The translations under genes were made by a program, and so were the position numbers. A stretch of 64,000 nucleotides of DNA, from assembly GCF_003716875.1 (NCBI RefSeq), contig NZ_CP033078.1, positions 2,666,001 to 2,730,000 of the forward strand, read 5' to 3'. This stretch comes from Vibrio zhugei (GTDB lineage: Bacteria; Pseudomonadota; Gammaproteobacteria; Enterobacterales; Vibrionaceae). Shown in pieces: positions 48,590-62,022 of the stretch (its first letter is position 1; the number at the start of each line of letters is the position of its first letter). Below the pieces are notes generated by a model. It ran no database searches. It was not told where the DNA came from and saw only the letters and a program-made list of their open reading frames with translations.

Positions 48590-49639
48590 GTGAGTACTGA
48601 ATTAAGTGACATTATCTTAGACAATATCGTATCCGCAACACTGATACTCAATGAGTCTCTCTGTATTTGTTATGCCAATCCTTCGGCAGAGCAACTCTTT
48701 TCACAAAGTGCTAAACGTATCATCAACCAACCTATTTCGAATCTGATACAACATGCTTCCATGGATCTCGCCTTGCTGTCGCAACCGTTACAAAGCGGCC
48801 AAAGCATCACAGACAGCGACGTCACTTTCGTTGTCGATGGTAAACCGCTGATGTTGGAAGTGACTGTCAGTCCTCTTTCTTGGAACCGAGAACTGATGCT
48901 GCTCGTCGAAATGCGACGCATTGGACAACAACGACGACTCACGCAAGAACTGAATCAACATGCTCAACAGCAAGCGGCGAAATTATTGGTGCGAGGACTG
49001 GCTCACGAGATAAAGAATCCACTGGGTGGATTACGTGGTGCCGCTCAGCTATTAGAAAGAATGCTAGAGGATCAAAGTCTAACGGAATATACCCAAATCA
49101 TCATTGAGCAGGCTGACCGTCTGAGAGCCTTAGTTGACCGCCTATTAGGTCCACAAAAGCCAGGTAAAAAAGAACGAGGCAACTTGCATCAAATCCTAGA
49201 GAAAGTTCGTCAGTTGATCGAACTAGACGGCAATCGCGATCTGATCTTTGAACGTGATTACGATCCTAGCCTGCCTGACATCATGATGGACCCGGACCAA
49301 ATTGAGCAAGCATTACTGAATATAGTCAGCAATGCGGCCCAAATTTTAGCTCATCAACCGCATGGTGAAATCATTTTGCGTACGCGCACGGTGCATCAAG
49401 CCAATATTCACGGACAACGCCATAAACTTGTGGCGCGTATAGAAATCATCGATAACGGACCGGGTATCCCTATCGAGCTACAAGATACCCTATTTTACCC
49501 CATGGTCAGTGGCCGAGATGGCGGGTCAGGCTTAGGCTTGTCGATCTCACAAAACCTCATCGATCAGCATAATGGAAAAATTGATGTTGAAAGCTGGCCA
49601 GGGCGGACCATATTTACTATTTACTTACCGATTCAATGA
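48590..49639 (+). CDS. ntrB: Nitrogen regulation sensor kinase NtrB
   Basis: A 349-aa soluble histidine kinase/phosphatase that controls NtrC in response to the PII protein. An N-terminal PAS domain (residues 8-110) is followed by GLAHEIKNPLGGLRGAAQLL with the phospho-accepting His139 (the same number as in E. coli), the N-box ALLNIVSNAAQIL, the G1 box DNGPGIP and the G2 box GGSGLGLSIS. There is no membrane segment. It starts at a GTG preceded by AGAGGAAG. Paired with ntrC 34 bp downstream. Confidence 0.96.
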   Translation: MSTELSDIILDNIVSATLILNESLCICYANPSAEQLFSQSAKRIINQPISNLIQHASMDLALLSQPLQSGQSITDSDVTFVVDGKPLMLEVTVSPLSWNRELMLLVEMRRIGQQRRLTQELNQHAQQQAAKLLVRGLAHEIKNPLGGLRGAAQLLERMLEDQSLTEYTQIIIEQADRLRALVDRLLGPQKPGKKERGNLHQILEKVRQLIELDGNRDLIFERDYDPSLPDIMMDPDQIEQALLNIVSNAAQILAHQPHGEIILRTRTVHQANIHGQRHKLVARIEIIDNGPGIPIELQDTLFYPMVSGRDGGSGLGLSISQNLIDQHNGKIDVESWPGRTIFTIYLPIQ

Positions 49640-49673
49640 ACGTCACAGCTGAATTGATATTGAGGACAATATT

Positions 49674-51074
49674 ATGAGTAAAGGATACGTATGGGTTGTC
49701 GACGACGACAGCTCAATTCGTTGGGTTATGGAGAAAACCCTTTCTTCTGCGAATATCAAATGCGAAACGTTCTCTGATGCAGAAAGCGTGTTATTAGCTC
49801 TAGAGCGTGAAACACCGGACGTTCTAGTGTCGGACATTCGTATGCCGGGAATCGACGGCCTCGAACTGCTCAATCAAGTACACCGACATTCACCGGATCT
49901 ACCGATCATCATCATGACGGCGCATTCGGATTTGGATGCGGCAGTTAATGCCTATCAAAAAGGGGCGTTTGAATACATTCCAAAACCGTTTGATGTCGAT
50001 GAAACGCTCACTTTGGTTGAGCGAGCGATTTCACACAGCCAAGAACAGCGTAAAGAAAACTCTGCACACCAAGCCACCGATGAAACCCCAGAGATCATTG
50101 GTGAAGCGCCAGCCATGCAAGAAGTCTTTCGCGCGATTGGCCGTCTATCACGCTCTTCCATTTCTGTGCTGATTAATGGCGAGTCTGGCACCGGTAAAGA
50201 GCTCGTCGCACATGCGCTGCATCGTCACAGCCCGAGAGTACAAAAGCCATTTATCGCTCTGAATATGGCCGCCATTCCAAAAGATCTCATCGAATCAGAA
50301 TTATTCGGGCACGAAAAAGGCGCCTTTACCGGCGCAAATAATGTTCGCCAAGGCCGTTTCGAACAAGCCAACGGTGGCACCCTCTTTTTAGATGAAATTG
50401 GTGACATGCCCCTGGATATTCAAACCCGTTTATTACGTGTTTTGGCAGAAGGTCAGTTCTATCGCGTCGGAGGGCATTCAGCAATCAAAGTCGATGTGCG
50501 TATTGTCGCCGCTACCCACCAAAATTTAGAAAAGTTAGTCCACAAAGGCCTCTTTCGTGAAGATCTCTTTCACCGTTTAAATGTCATTCGCATTCAAATC
50601 CCGGCGCTACGTGAACGTCGTCAGGATATTGAAAAGCTGAGCAAGCACTTTTTAGTCTCTGCCGCTGACGAGCTCGGTGTCGAGATGAAAACACTGCATC
50701 CTAAAACACTGGATACGTTAAAGCAGCTGGAATGGCCAGGCAATGTCCGTCAACTCGAAAACATGTGTCGCTGGCTAACCGTGATGGCGACCAGTACAGA
50801 AGTTTTACCGAGTGACCTTCCTTCTGAACTATTAGCGGATAAAAAGAGCGTGGAAGTGGAAGGAGGTCAAAGCTGGCAGAAACAATTGGAGTTGTGGGCG
50901 AAATCGTCTTTATCCGCAGGCGATACCGACATTCTCTCTTTTGCTCTGCCGGAATTTGAACGGATTCTATTGGAAGCGGCGCTCGCACATACCAATGGGC
51001 ACAAGCAAGAAGCGGCGAAAGTTCTAGGCTGGGGACGCAATACGTTGACCCGTAAGTTAAAAGAACTTTACTAG
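49674..51074 (+). CDS. ntrC: Nitrogen regulation response regulator NtrC
   Basis: A 466-aa sigma54 activator. Receiver domain with Asp54 in LVSDIRMPGIDG and the switch lysine in YIPKPFDVDE; AAA+ domain with Walker A GESGTGKE (near 169-176), the sigma54-contacting GAFTGA loop (near 216-221) and Walker B LFLDEIGDMP; C-terminal Fis-type helix-turn-helix (GHKQEAAKVLGWGRNTLTRKLKEL). Phosphorylated NtrC hydrolyses ATP to open sigma54 promoters such as that of glnA. Confidence 0.97.
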   Translation: MSKGYVWVVDDDSSIRWVMEKTLSSANIKCETFSDAESVLLALERETPDVLVSDIRMPGIDGLELLNQVHRHSPDLPIIIMTAHSDLDAAVNAYQKGAFEYIPKPFDVDETLTLVERAISHSQEQRKENSAHQATDETPEIIGEAPAMQEVFRAIGRLSRSSISVLINGESGTGKELVAHALHRHSPRVQKPFIALNMAAIPKDLIESELFGHEKGAFTGANNVRQGRFEQANGGTLFLDEIGDMPLDIQTRLLRVLAEGQFYRVGGHSAIKVDVRIVAATHQNLEKLVHKGLFREDLFHRLNVIRIQIPALRERRQDIEKLSKHFLVSAADELGVEMKTLHPKTLDTLKQLEWPGNVRQLENMCRWLTVMATSTEVLPSDLPSELLADKKSVEVEGGQSWQKQLELWAKSSLSAGDTDILSFALPEFERILLEAALAHTNGHKQEAAKVLGWGRNTLTRKLKELY

Positions 51075-51085
51075 CCAACGCATTA

Positions 51086-51112
51086 AAGACAGCTCTATTT
51101 CTGAGCTGTCTT
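51086..51112 (+). terminator. Hairpin after ntrC
   Basis: AAGACAGCTC and GAGCTGTCTT form a ten-base-pair stem with a seven-base loop, but only two Ts follow, so termination may be partial. Confidence 0.5.
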
Positions 51113-51146
51113 GACCAATACTTTCCTATTTGACAATAAGAATGAG

Positions 51147-51175
51147 CTGACAGATAGGTCTACGATTCTTATACT
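51147..51175 (+). promoter_or_regulatory. Promoter of add
   Basis: CTGACA and TATACT separated by 17 bases, placed 30 bp upstream of the add start. Confidence 0.5.
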
Positions 51176-51204
51176 GATGTTAAAATTTCGACTAGGAAAC
51201 ACTC

Positions 51205-52206
51205 ATGATTAGTAAAGACCTTCCCCTAACGGATATTCATCGCCATTTAGATGGCAACATCCGCACGAGCACGATACTGGATCTAGGCCAACAATTTAAT
51301 CTAGAGTTACCCGCCAGTACTGCTGATGCATTAACACCGTATGTACAAGTGGTGGAAACAGAACCTTCACTAGTCGCGTTTTTATCGAAACTGGACTGGG
51401 GCGTGAAAGTTCTCGGCAACCTAGAGGCTTGTCGGCGCGTCGCCTATGAAAATGTCGAAGACTTATTACGTGCTAATATTGACTATGCAGAGTTACGCTT
51501 CTCACCTTACTACATGGCGTTAGAACATAACTTACCATTGGAAGGGGTGGTAGAGGCCGTGATTGATGGCGTACACGCTGGTGTTCGCGACTTTGGTGTA
51601 CAAGCCAACCTGATTGGTATCATGAGCCGTACCTTTGGCTCAGAAGCTTGCCGAAAAGAGCTTCAAGCCATTCTTGCCCATCAACAACACTTTGTCGCCG
51701 TAGACCTAGCAGGAGACGAATTAGGCCAGCCGGGCGATCAATTTATTGAGCACTTCAAAACAGCACGTAATTCAGGCTTACAGGTCACGACACACGCTGG
51801 TGAAGCGGCGGGGGCAGAAAGTATCTGGCAAGCCATCAATGAACTGGGAGCCACTCGTATTGGCCACGGTGTTAAGGCCGTTGACGATCCGTCTCTGCTT
51901 GCTTATCTCGCTAAGCACCGTATTGGAGTGGAATCCTGTCTCACATCCAACATTCAGACCAGCACAGTCGCCTCTCTGGATGTCCACCCGATTACTACGT
52001 TCTTGGATCACGATATTCTTGTCAGTTTGAACACCGATGACCCGGCAGTCGAAGGGATAGAGCTCGCTCACGAGTATGCCATCGCGAGTAGCAAAGTTGG
52101 CCTCACTCCCGAGCAATTGCGCCAGCTACAAATCAATGGACTAGAGAGCAGTTTCCTTTCTGATTCAGAGAAAAAAGCCTTAAAAGAGAAAGTGCGACAA
52201 CGATAA
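51205..52206 (+). CDS. add: Adenosine deaminase
   Basis: A 333-aa zinc enzyme that deaminates (deoxy)adenosine to (deoxy)inosine for purine salvage. The metal-binding HxH is His12 and His14 in DIHRHLDG; further active-site motifs are THAGEA (near 197), RIGHG (near 217) and LNTDDP (near 276). Length and motifs agree with E. coli Add. It has its own promoter and terminator between ntrC and the rRNA operon. Confidence 0.96.
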   Translation: MISKDLPLTDIHRHLDGNIRTSTILDLGQQFNLELPASTADALTPYVQVVETEPSLVAFLSKLDWGVKVLGNLEACRRVAYENVEDLLRANIDYAELRFSPYYMALEHNLPLEGVVEAVIDGVHAGVRDFGVQANLIGIMSRTFGSEACRKELQAILAHQQHFVAVDLAGDELGQPGDQFIEHFKTARNSGLQVTTHAGEAAGAESIWQAINELGATRIGHGVKAVDDPSLLAYLAKHRIGVESCLTSNIQTSTVASLDVHPITTFLDHDILVSLNTDDPAVEGIELAHEYAIASSKVGLTPEQLRQLQINGLESSFLSDSEKKALKEKVRQR

Positions 52207-52231
52207 TCACATCAATATCCATTAGTCATCG

Positions 52232-52263
52232 AAAAGCCAGTTATATTGATAACTGGCTTTTTT
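52232..52263 (+). terminator. add terminator
   Basis: AAGCCAGTTAT and ATAACTGGCTT with a four-base loop and a following T-tract. Confidence 0.88.
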
Positions 52264-52317
52264 ATGGAAACAAGATGGTATTAATATTAGCGTCTGGCAA
52301 TAGAAAAATCACAGACG

Positions 52318-52348
52318 AAAAAAAGCCTCGTTCAATCGAACGAGGCTT
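52318..52348 (-). terminator. rRNA operon terminator
   Basis: On the minus strand AAGCCTCGTTC pairs with GAACGAGGCTT across a four-base loop and is followed by a run of Ts, ten bases after tRNA-Asp. Confidence 0.88.
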
Positions 52349-52357
52349 CAAAACAAA

Positions 52358-52434
52358 TGGCGGAACGGACGGGATTCGAACCCGCGACCCCCGGCGTGAC
52401 AGGCCGGTATTCTAACCAGCTGAACTACCGCTCC
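52358..52434 (-). tRNA. tRNA-Asp (anticodon GTC)
   Basis: A 77-nt gene with encoded CCA. Acceptor arm GGAGCGG pairs with CCGTTCC; discriminator G73; anticodon loop CTGTCAC; T-loop TTCGAAT. It is the last gene of the rRNA operon, after 5S. Confidence 0.97.
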
Positions 52435-52479
52435 GCAAACTGGTTTTTCCATAACGTTAATCACGCTATGTCTTAATTA

Positions 52480-52599
52480 AAGCCTAGCGATGACCTACTC
52501 TCACATGGGGAAGCCCCACACTACCATCGGCGCTATTTCGTTTCACTTCTGAGTTCGGCATGGGATCAGGTGGGGCCAAAATGCTATGGTCGCCAAGCA
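52480..52599 (-). rRNA. rrf: 5S ribosomal RNA
   Basis: About 120 nt. The ends GCTTGGCG and CGCTAGGC pair to form helix I; the interior contains the typical CATGCCGAACTCAGAAGTGA segment. Ends are estimated from base pairing. Confidence 0.95.
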
Positions 52600-52725
52600 A
52601 ATTCTTTTATGACTACCGCTTACGCGATACTCATGCAATCTGGAAAGCTGTTTTTTTGGCTCGTAAGCCGTTCTCACACACTCAAGTACTCTATTGAGTC
52701 CGTTACAAAACCTTTTTGGTGTTGT

Positions 52726-55615
<2,890 letters not shown>

Positions 55616-56000
55616 ATACAACCCAAAAAAGTTTTGGATTGATGAATCAAATCACCAAGGTTTGTCTGCATAACTCTTTGCTTTCACTTTGAAAAGTGAA
55701 GACAAAAAGGACATGTTGCAGACTCGATATTGCCGGACTCAATTTTGAATATTCACTGAAAAACAGTGAATCCAAGAACACTTGAATGTGTTTTTGTTTA
55801 CTTCGTCTAGATTACTAGATGAAATAATTGAGAACTTTTACAAATACTCTTCTAAAAGAGTATTTTTTCAGCTTTCCAAATTGTTAAAGAGCAGAGTATT
55901 TCTTATAAAATACACTTTCTAAAGATTTTCAGCGTCACAAATGCCAACCACGCACGTTTTAGTAGTGGTTTGGAATTGGAATCCAAAAATATTTAGAGAG
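55616..56000 (-). other. 23S-side part of the rRNA internal spacer
   Basis: A 385-bp stretch between tRNA-Val and 23S without genes. It holds a boxA antitermination element on the minus strand (GCTCTTTAACAA, 55892-55881) and an ATTCACTG/CAGTGAAT hairpin near 55750 that may belong to processing of the precursor rRNA. Nothing else was recognised. Confidence 0.7.
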
Positions 56001-56076
56001 TGGTGGGCGATACCGGGTTCGAACCAGTGACCCCCTGCTTGTAAGGCAGGTGCTCTCCCAACTGAGCTAATCGCCC
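56001..56076 (-). tRNA. tRNA-Val (anticodon TAC)
   Basis: A 76-nt gene with encoded CCA; acceptor GGGCGAT, anticodon loop CTTACAA, T-loop TTCGAAC. Third tRNA of the rRNA spacer. Confidence 0.97.
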
Positions 56077-56103
56077 ATGGTATTTTAATTCCCATGGAAG
56101 GAA

Positions 56104-56179
56104 TGGTGGGTCGTGCAGGATTCGAACCTGCGACCAATTGATTAAAAGTCAACTGCTCTACCAACTGAGCTAACGACCC
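56104..56179 (-). tRNA. tRNA-Lys (anticodon TTT)
   Basis: A 76-nt gene with encoded CCA; acceptor GGGTCGT, anticodon loop CTTTTAA, T-loop TTCGAAT. Second tRNA of the spacer. Confidence 0.97.
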
Positions 56180-56181
56180 AA

Positions 56182-56257
56182 TGGTATCCCGTAGGGGAGT
56201 CGAACCCCTGTTACCGCCGTGAAAGGGCGGTGTCCTAGGCCTCTAGACGAACGGGAC
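56182..56257 (-). tRNA. tRNA-Glu (anticodon TTC)
   Basis: A 76-nt gene with encoded CCA, separated from tRNA-Lys by two bases. Acceptor GTCCCGT pairs with ACGGGAT, leaving a G1:U72 wobble and discriminator A73, unlike the G1:C72 and G73 of E. coli. Anticodon loop CTTTCAC. Confidence 0.96.
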
Positions 56258-56328
56258 ACTAAGATACTCTTTGCTTTGTCTAAACCATATCAATCTGTGT
56301 GAACACTCATCGCAATAATCATTCGTAG

Positions 56329-57873
<1,545 letters not shown>

Positions 57874-58111
57874 AGTTTTTTGTGGCTCAATGAATACTGA
57901 CTTCAAAACTGTTATTTACCGAAGTAAACACGTAATTTTAAAGCTATTATCATCATCCCTTATAAATAAGAAGAGAATGATAATGAATTGACTGTGCCAA
58001 GATTAACTCAGTTAATCTCGATTGGTCACTCAGTTCATTGAAACCAATTGTGCTTCCTAAGAAGCTATTGATTATCATCAACGAGTGCCCACACAGATTG
58101 ATAGGTTTAAA

Positions 58112-58123
58112 TTGTTAAAGAGC
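58112..58123 (-). promoter_or_regulatory. boxA antitermination element of the rRNA leader
   Basis: GCTCTTTAACAA on the minus strand, the standard boxA that loads the Nus antitermination complex. A second copy lies in the spacer before 23S. The leader from here to 16S shows no gene. Confidence 0.85.
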
Positions 58124-58170
58124 TTTTCCTTAGCAACGAATCGCTTAATGCGCCGTGGCTAGGGGTGCGT

Positions 58171-58198
58171 ATAATACGCTTAAATATTTTTGAGTCAA
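58171..58198 (-). promoter_or_regulatory. Downstream rRNA promoter (P2)
   Basis: TTGACT and TATTAT with a 16-base spacer on the minus strand, preceded by an A/T-rich UP-element-like tract and followed by ACGCACCCC, a GC-rich discriminator region typical of stringently controlled promoters. Confidence 0.8.
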
Positions 58199-58288
58199 TC
58201 GTTTTTTTAAACTTTTTTCTCAAGCCCGATTACTTAGTTTCCTAAGCCACTTCGTAATATTCGTCTTACTCCGTGTCGGTGTGGCGGC

Positions 58289-58316
58289 ATTATAGGGAGA
58301 CTGCAGATTATGACAA
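58289..58316 (-). promoter_or_regulatory. Upstream rRNA promoter (P1)
   Basis: TTGTCA and TATAAT with a 16-base spacer on the minus strand, about 118 bp before P2. An A-rich tract upstream looks like an UP element, and GCCGCC follows the -10 element, as in rrn P1 promoters controlled by ppGpp and DksA. The rest of the 640-bp gap between 16S and the RRM gene is leader RNA and this promoter region. Confidence 0.75.
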
Positions 58317-58511
58317 GTGTTTTTTTACATTTTAATTTCGTTCGCTTAAAAAGCCGTCAAAGTCATAAGTTACGAATAAAATATGAACATTTGAAGGGAG
58401 TCACAGCAATCCATTGGAAAAATACCAAGCATGTACGTACTATTCATATATCTATTTTGTGAATAGTAGATATTTCCCTTATTGTTTTCTTCAGAATAAG
58501 TAGTATTCGAT

Positions 58512-58967
58512 ATGAACTTTACTAAAGATATTTTAATTACCGTAGTTTTAGCACTGATAGGCGCAATCCTTTTTTCTCAGGTTTTCGTGTCGCCAGCTAT
58601 CAGTTTCCTTATTGGTGTTGTATTAACCGCGTTGGTGTTCACATGGACAGCAAAAACACCAGCGGCTCAAGATGAACCCAATGACAACATGTCTACCACC
58701 ACACTTTACGTGGGTAACCTGCCTTATAAAGCGAATGAAGCCAATGTGCGTGACTTATTTGCTGAACATGGTGATGTGTTTGCCGTCCGATTGATGAAAG
58801 ATAAACGGACGGGCAAAAGACGTGGGTTTGGTTTTGTTGTGATGTCTTCAGCGAGTGCGGACCAAACCATTAATGCTCTGAATGAGGCAGACTACATGCA
58901 ACGTACTTTAAAAGTACGCGTCGCGAATGATCCTAAGCATCCATCGGGTACGGACAGTTTTGAATAA
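58512..58967 (+). CDS. Membrane-anchored RRM-type RNA-binding protein
   Basis: A 151-aa protein. Residues 1-48 contain two hydrophobic segments ([20 protein letters not shown] and [17 protein letters not shown]), giving a membrane hairpin. Residues 60-140 form an RRM domain with RNP2 LYVGNLPY and RNP1 [11 protein letters not shown]-binding RRM proteins of bacteria are usually soluble; the anchor would place the domain at the inner face of the membrane. The RNA target is unknown. Its last 35 bases overlap the 3' end of the convergent murI gene. Confidence 0.88.
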   Translation: MNFTKDILITVVLALIGAILFSQVFVSPAISFLIGVVLTALVFTWTAKTPAAQDEPNDNMSTTTLYVGNLPYKANEANVRDLFAEHGDVFAVRLMKDKRTGKRRGFGFVVMSSASADQTINALNEADYMQRTLKVRVANDPKHPSGTDSFE

Positions 58968-59739
58968 TCCCGAATCCTAGTTTGTTTAGTTCCATGTTCA
59001 GTGCCGTTTCTTCCCAAGGAGTGGTGCTGGACATTATTCGATGTTTCTCCCTCTGACCTCTATCTTCTTCATCCATCGGTAATGATAACAATTGAGCAAC
59101 TCGCCTCGCTATCGCCTCTCCAGAATCTACCAATCGAACCTGATTGCCTAGCACTGTCTGAATTTCCTCTTTGATCAAAGGGAAATGCGTACATCCCAAA
59201 ACGGCCACATCTATTTTATTGTGCAGCGGCGCAAGAATATGTTCTAACTCATGCAAATCAATGCCGTGTCCGCGGAGCTTCTCTTCTGCCATATCGACTA
59301 AGCGAGTCGAACCCAGCAGTTCTACTGGCTTATGAGGAGAAAAGTGTTGGATCAGTTCTTGAGTATATGGCCTAGTGACGGTTGCAGGCGTTGCGATCAG
59401 ACCCACAGCAAGATGCGAGAGTAGTGACGCTGGTTTAATAGCAGGCACCACACCGACGACGGGAATCTGTAATTTTGCACGCAGTGCCGGTAGGACAATC
59501 GTACTGGCGGTATTACAGGCAATCACCACAAGATCGATATCGTCTTTTAATACCGCGCGTTGAACAATTCCCAAAACACGCGAAAGCAACGTCTTCTGCT
59601 CCAGTTCACCATAGGGATACGCCTCGTTATCAAATGTATACACAATCGATAACTGAGGTAGTCGGGCGATAATGGCTTTATAAACAGAGAGTCCACCGAC
59701 TCCAGAATCGAAAATGAGTACTTTAGGTTGGCTCGTCAC
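58933..59739 (-). CDS. murI: Glutamate racemase
   Basis: A 268-aa enzyme that makes D-glutamate for peptidoglycan. The two catalytic cysteines are present: Cys75 in VIACNTAST and Cys183 in LGCTHFPLI; the N-terminal [10 protein letters not shown] and the PYGE segment are typical. The start is a GTG preceded by AGAAGAAAG. In enterobacteria murI follows btuB, and here btuB is also directly upstream. Confidence 0.96.
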   Translation of the reverse strand: MTSQPKVLIFDSGVGGLSVYKAIIARLPQLSIVYTFDNEAYPYGELEQKTLLSRVLGIVQRAVLKDDIDLVVIACNTASTIVLPALRAKLQIPVVGVVPAIKPASLLSHLAVGLIATPATVTRPYTQELIQHFSPHKPVELLGSTRLVDMAEEKLRGHGIDLHELEHILAPLHNKIDVAVLGCTHFPLIKEEIQTVLGNQVRLVDSGEAIARRVAQLLSLPMDEEDRGQREKHRIMSSTTPWEETALNMELNKLGFGIIQNCPYPMDA

Positions 59740-59811
59740 AACTTTCTTCTCATATAAAAAACGCTCTAATCATACTCGCTCTTTTGTCTGCTGCAACGGT
59801 CAAAATACGAT

Positions 59812-59832
59812 AAAAAACCGCCCGAAGGCGGT
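59812..59832 (-). terminator. btuB terminator
   Basis: ACCGCC and GGCGGT with a TTCG tetraloop on the minus strand, followed by TTTTT. It lies between btuB and murI. Confidence 0.88.
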
Positions 59833-59837
59833 TATCG

Positions 59838-61664
59838 TTAAAATTGATAGCTCATATTCATATAGTAGGCACGCTCAGCCGCTGGGTAACCTGCAGCCGT
59901 GGCGTATTCTTTATCAAATACGTTAGCAATGCGCCCACTCAGCGTCACCTTATTTGTCACGTAGTAATTCATCGATGTATTCACTAAGGCATAGCTGGCT
60001 AAATCCACATGAGCGGTCGACGTTGGTCTACGACTAAACCACATATAGCTCACGACCCAATCGATATCATCAAAGTGAGTGGTCGTATTCCACTTATAAA
60101 TTTGTCTTGAGCGGCGCACCAATTGATGGCCCTCTTTATCTTTGGGCGATTTAATATCAACACTGAGCTGATGGTCGACGATTCCAGTACTCAAGTTGGC
60201 TTCGACTTCAATCCCTTTAATATGCGACTGTCCGTCAATATTCTTGGATACATAAGTGGTGGGATCATAACTCAGTAAATTCGAGATCCTTGTATCATAC
60301 CCTGTGATAGACCAGTCGATAATATTCATTCGGCCAAAGAGACCCACTTCATAGCTTTTTGATTCCTCCGGTGTTAACGCTTTATTACCGTATTTAGGAT
60401 CATACAATTCATATAAGTTTGGGGCTTTTATACCTGTACCATAGGACGCTCGTAAAGCCAGCTCTGGCATCAACTGATATCCAGCCGCAATATTATACGT
60501 TTCGTCTTGACCGAATGCTTCGTTATCATCCATACGTCCACTGGCCTCTAATCGCAATCGGTCCAGTTCTGCGACAATCAATGCATACACAGCGGTATTA
60601 TCACGAGTGAACTCGCGATTGGTGTTCAGGTTTTTATATCCCGATTGCTGCCAATCGATGCCAGCCGCTGCGGTTATTGCCTCATTAATGTGATAACTGT
60701 TTGACCACTTGGCGACACTTTGTGTGACACGATCTCGGGTTGCACTAGCGGACTCTTTACCAAGAGATTGTTGATAGTCCGATTGTTTTTGCTGCTGATA
60801 GTTAAATTGCAATAAAGAGTGGTATTGCTGGCCATTAAACTCGCCCCCCAAAGTCCACGACTGATCGTCTTTCTCGGCTTCCATATATTTATGCGAGCCA
60901 AACGAAGAATCGTACTGGTAGGTATTTTTAAACAGTCTGCCATTAGCAAACAATGAGAGTTGTTCGGTCACATCATGGGTATACCCCACTAACCCATTAT
61001 TACTTTTAAAACCATGTTTATCGCCGTCATTAATACCAGGTATAGGATGAACGTTATAACCATCATCGGCCTCATGGCTCACTGCCACATTCAATTGACC
61101 ATTCTCAGACGTCGCCACTCCTGTCGAGCCGCCAATCTGCTTATAGTCCAAACTGCCTAAACCGATATTGACGTTGGTTCCCTGCTGACGAGAACGTGCC
61201 ACCGTTATGATGTTGATGACACCACCGATGGCCTCTGAGCCGTATAGAGAGGCCTTAGCTCCACGCACATACTCAATGTGATCGACATAGCTAAGCGGAA
61301 TTTGATTGAAATCGACCGAACTCTTAGCTGAACGAGCTAAACGCACACCATCCATCAGCACTAGCACTTGCGATGGCCCTGTCCCTCGGATATAGAGGCT
61401 CGCCAGTTGCCCTCGCCCACCATTTTGCGAGATTTGCACTCCGGTTAAGCGTTGCAATACATCGGGTAAACTTTTCGCTTGGGATTGCTCAATCTCTTGA
61501 CGGCTAATCACATCAACATTGGATAGGGTCGAATGTTGAGATTGAGGTAAGCGGTTAGCGGTCACCACAACCGTCTCCATCGTCATTGGCTGTGATTGCG
61601 CATGACTTGGCATAGCAATGCAAAATGACGAGGCGAGCGACCCGGCCCAAAGTAATGTCTTCAT
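59838..61664 (-). CDS. btuB: TonB-dependent vitamin B12 receptor BtuB
   Basis: About 608 aa; an outer-membrane transporter for cobalamins powered by TonB. A signal peptide (residues 1-22, ending SHA) is followed by the TonB box region METVVVTANR, the plug domain (LPDVLQRLTGVQISQNGGRG, then YIRGTGPSQVLVLMDGVR), and a 22-strand barrel ending in the aromatic residue of NMSYQF. The ATG at 61664 is favoured over one two codons upstream because AGGA lies six bases before it. B12 specificity is inferred from the btuB-murI neighbourhood and similarity in the plug; other TonB receptors cannot be fully excluded. Confidence 0.88.
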   Translation of the reverse strand: MKTLLWAGSLASSFCIAMPSHAQSQPMTMETVVVTANRLPQSQHSTLSNVDVISRQEIEQSQAKSLPDVLQRLTGVQISQNGGRGQLASLYIRGTGPSQVLVLMDGVRLARSAKSSVDFNQIPLSYVDHIEYVRGAKASLYGSEAIGGVINIITVARSRQQGTNVNIGLGSLDYKQIGGSTGVATSENGQLNVAVSHEADDGYNVHPIPGINDGDKHGFKSNNGLVGYTHDVTEQLSLFANGRLFKNTYQYDSSFGSHKYMEAEKDDQSWTLGGEFNGQQYHSLLQFNYQQQKQSDYQQSLGKESASATRDRVTQSVAKWSNSYHINEAITAAAGIDWQQSGYKNLNTNREFTRDNTAVYALIVAELDRLRLEASGRMDDNEAFGQDETYNIAAGYQLMPELALRASYGTGIKAPNLYELYDPKYGNKALTPEESKSYEVGLFGRMNIIDWSITGYDTRISNLLSYDPTTYVSKNIDGQSHIKGIEVEANLSTGIVDHQLSVDIKSPKDKEGHQLVRRSRQIYKWNTTTHFDDIDWVVSYMWFSRRPTSTAHVDLASYALVNTSMNYYVTNKVTLSGRIANVFDKEYATAAGYPAAERAYYMNMSYQF

Positions 61665-61735
61665 GGTCATTCCTAAATAATAAAGAGACTGATTAGATGA
61701 TATAACTCCAATTCAATCACGGTAGTGTTGGGAAC

Positions 61736-61919
61736 CTCAGAGGCCATCCCCTGCAGGGGATGTATCGAGCGCCGCTGCGTCGAAGGCGGAGGTTAACCAA
61801 ACTTCAGCGGAATTACCAATGGAAAATATCACCGCTCATATGGAGTAATAATAACCGATAGACGGTGCATTTGGAGGCAACGTAGACGAATATCGGATGG
61901 ATGTGCTCAGGCCTCAGAT
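61736..61919. other. Strongly structured segment in the btuB leader, class unknown
   Basis: Arms near 61736-61745 and 61909-61919 are complementary (ATCTGAGGCC against GGCCTCTGAG) and enclose three further hairpins: ATCCCC/GGGGAT (61745-61762), CCGCTG/CAGCGG (61773-61809) and CCGATA/TATCGG (61854-61895). The whole is about 185 nt, the size of a riboswitch. A B12 riboswitch is expected before btuB, but the conserved GGGAA, CCCGCAACTG and AGACCTGCC segments were not found on the minus strand. Which strand is functional is not clear. Confidence 0.45.
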
Positions 61920-61951
61920 CTCTTTCTGATGTGATGTTCGCGGCACTAAAG

Positions 61952-61979
61952 AAAAAAGGGCGCTTAACGGGCGCCCTTT
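61952..61979 (-). terminator. Terminator of the amino-acid permease gene
   Basis: AAAGGGCGC and GCGCCCTTT enclose a seven-base-plus loop on the minus strand, followed by TTT. It isolates btuB from transcription of the upstream permease. Confidence 0.85.
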
Positions 61980-62022
61980 GATTTCAAGTAACAATGGATT
62001 GTTTCACGGTAAAAACTTACCG

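Noticed and set aside
61671..61950. Cobalamin riboswitch before btuB
   Set aside because: The expected conserved sequences were not found on the minus strand, so the region is reported only as an unassigned structured segment.
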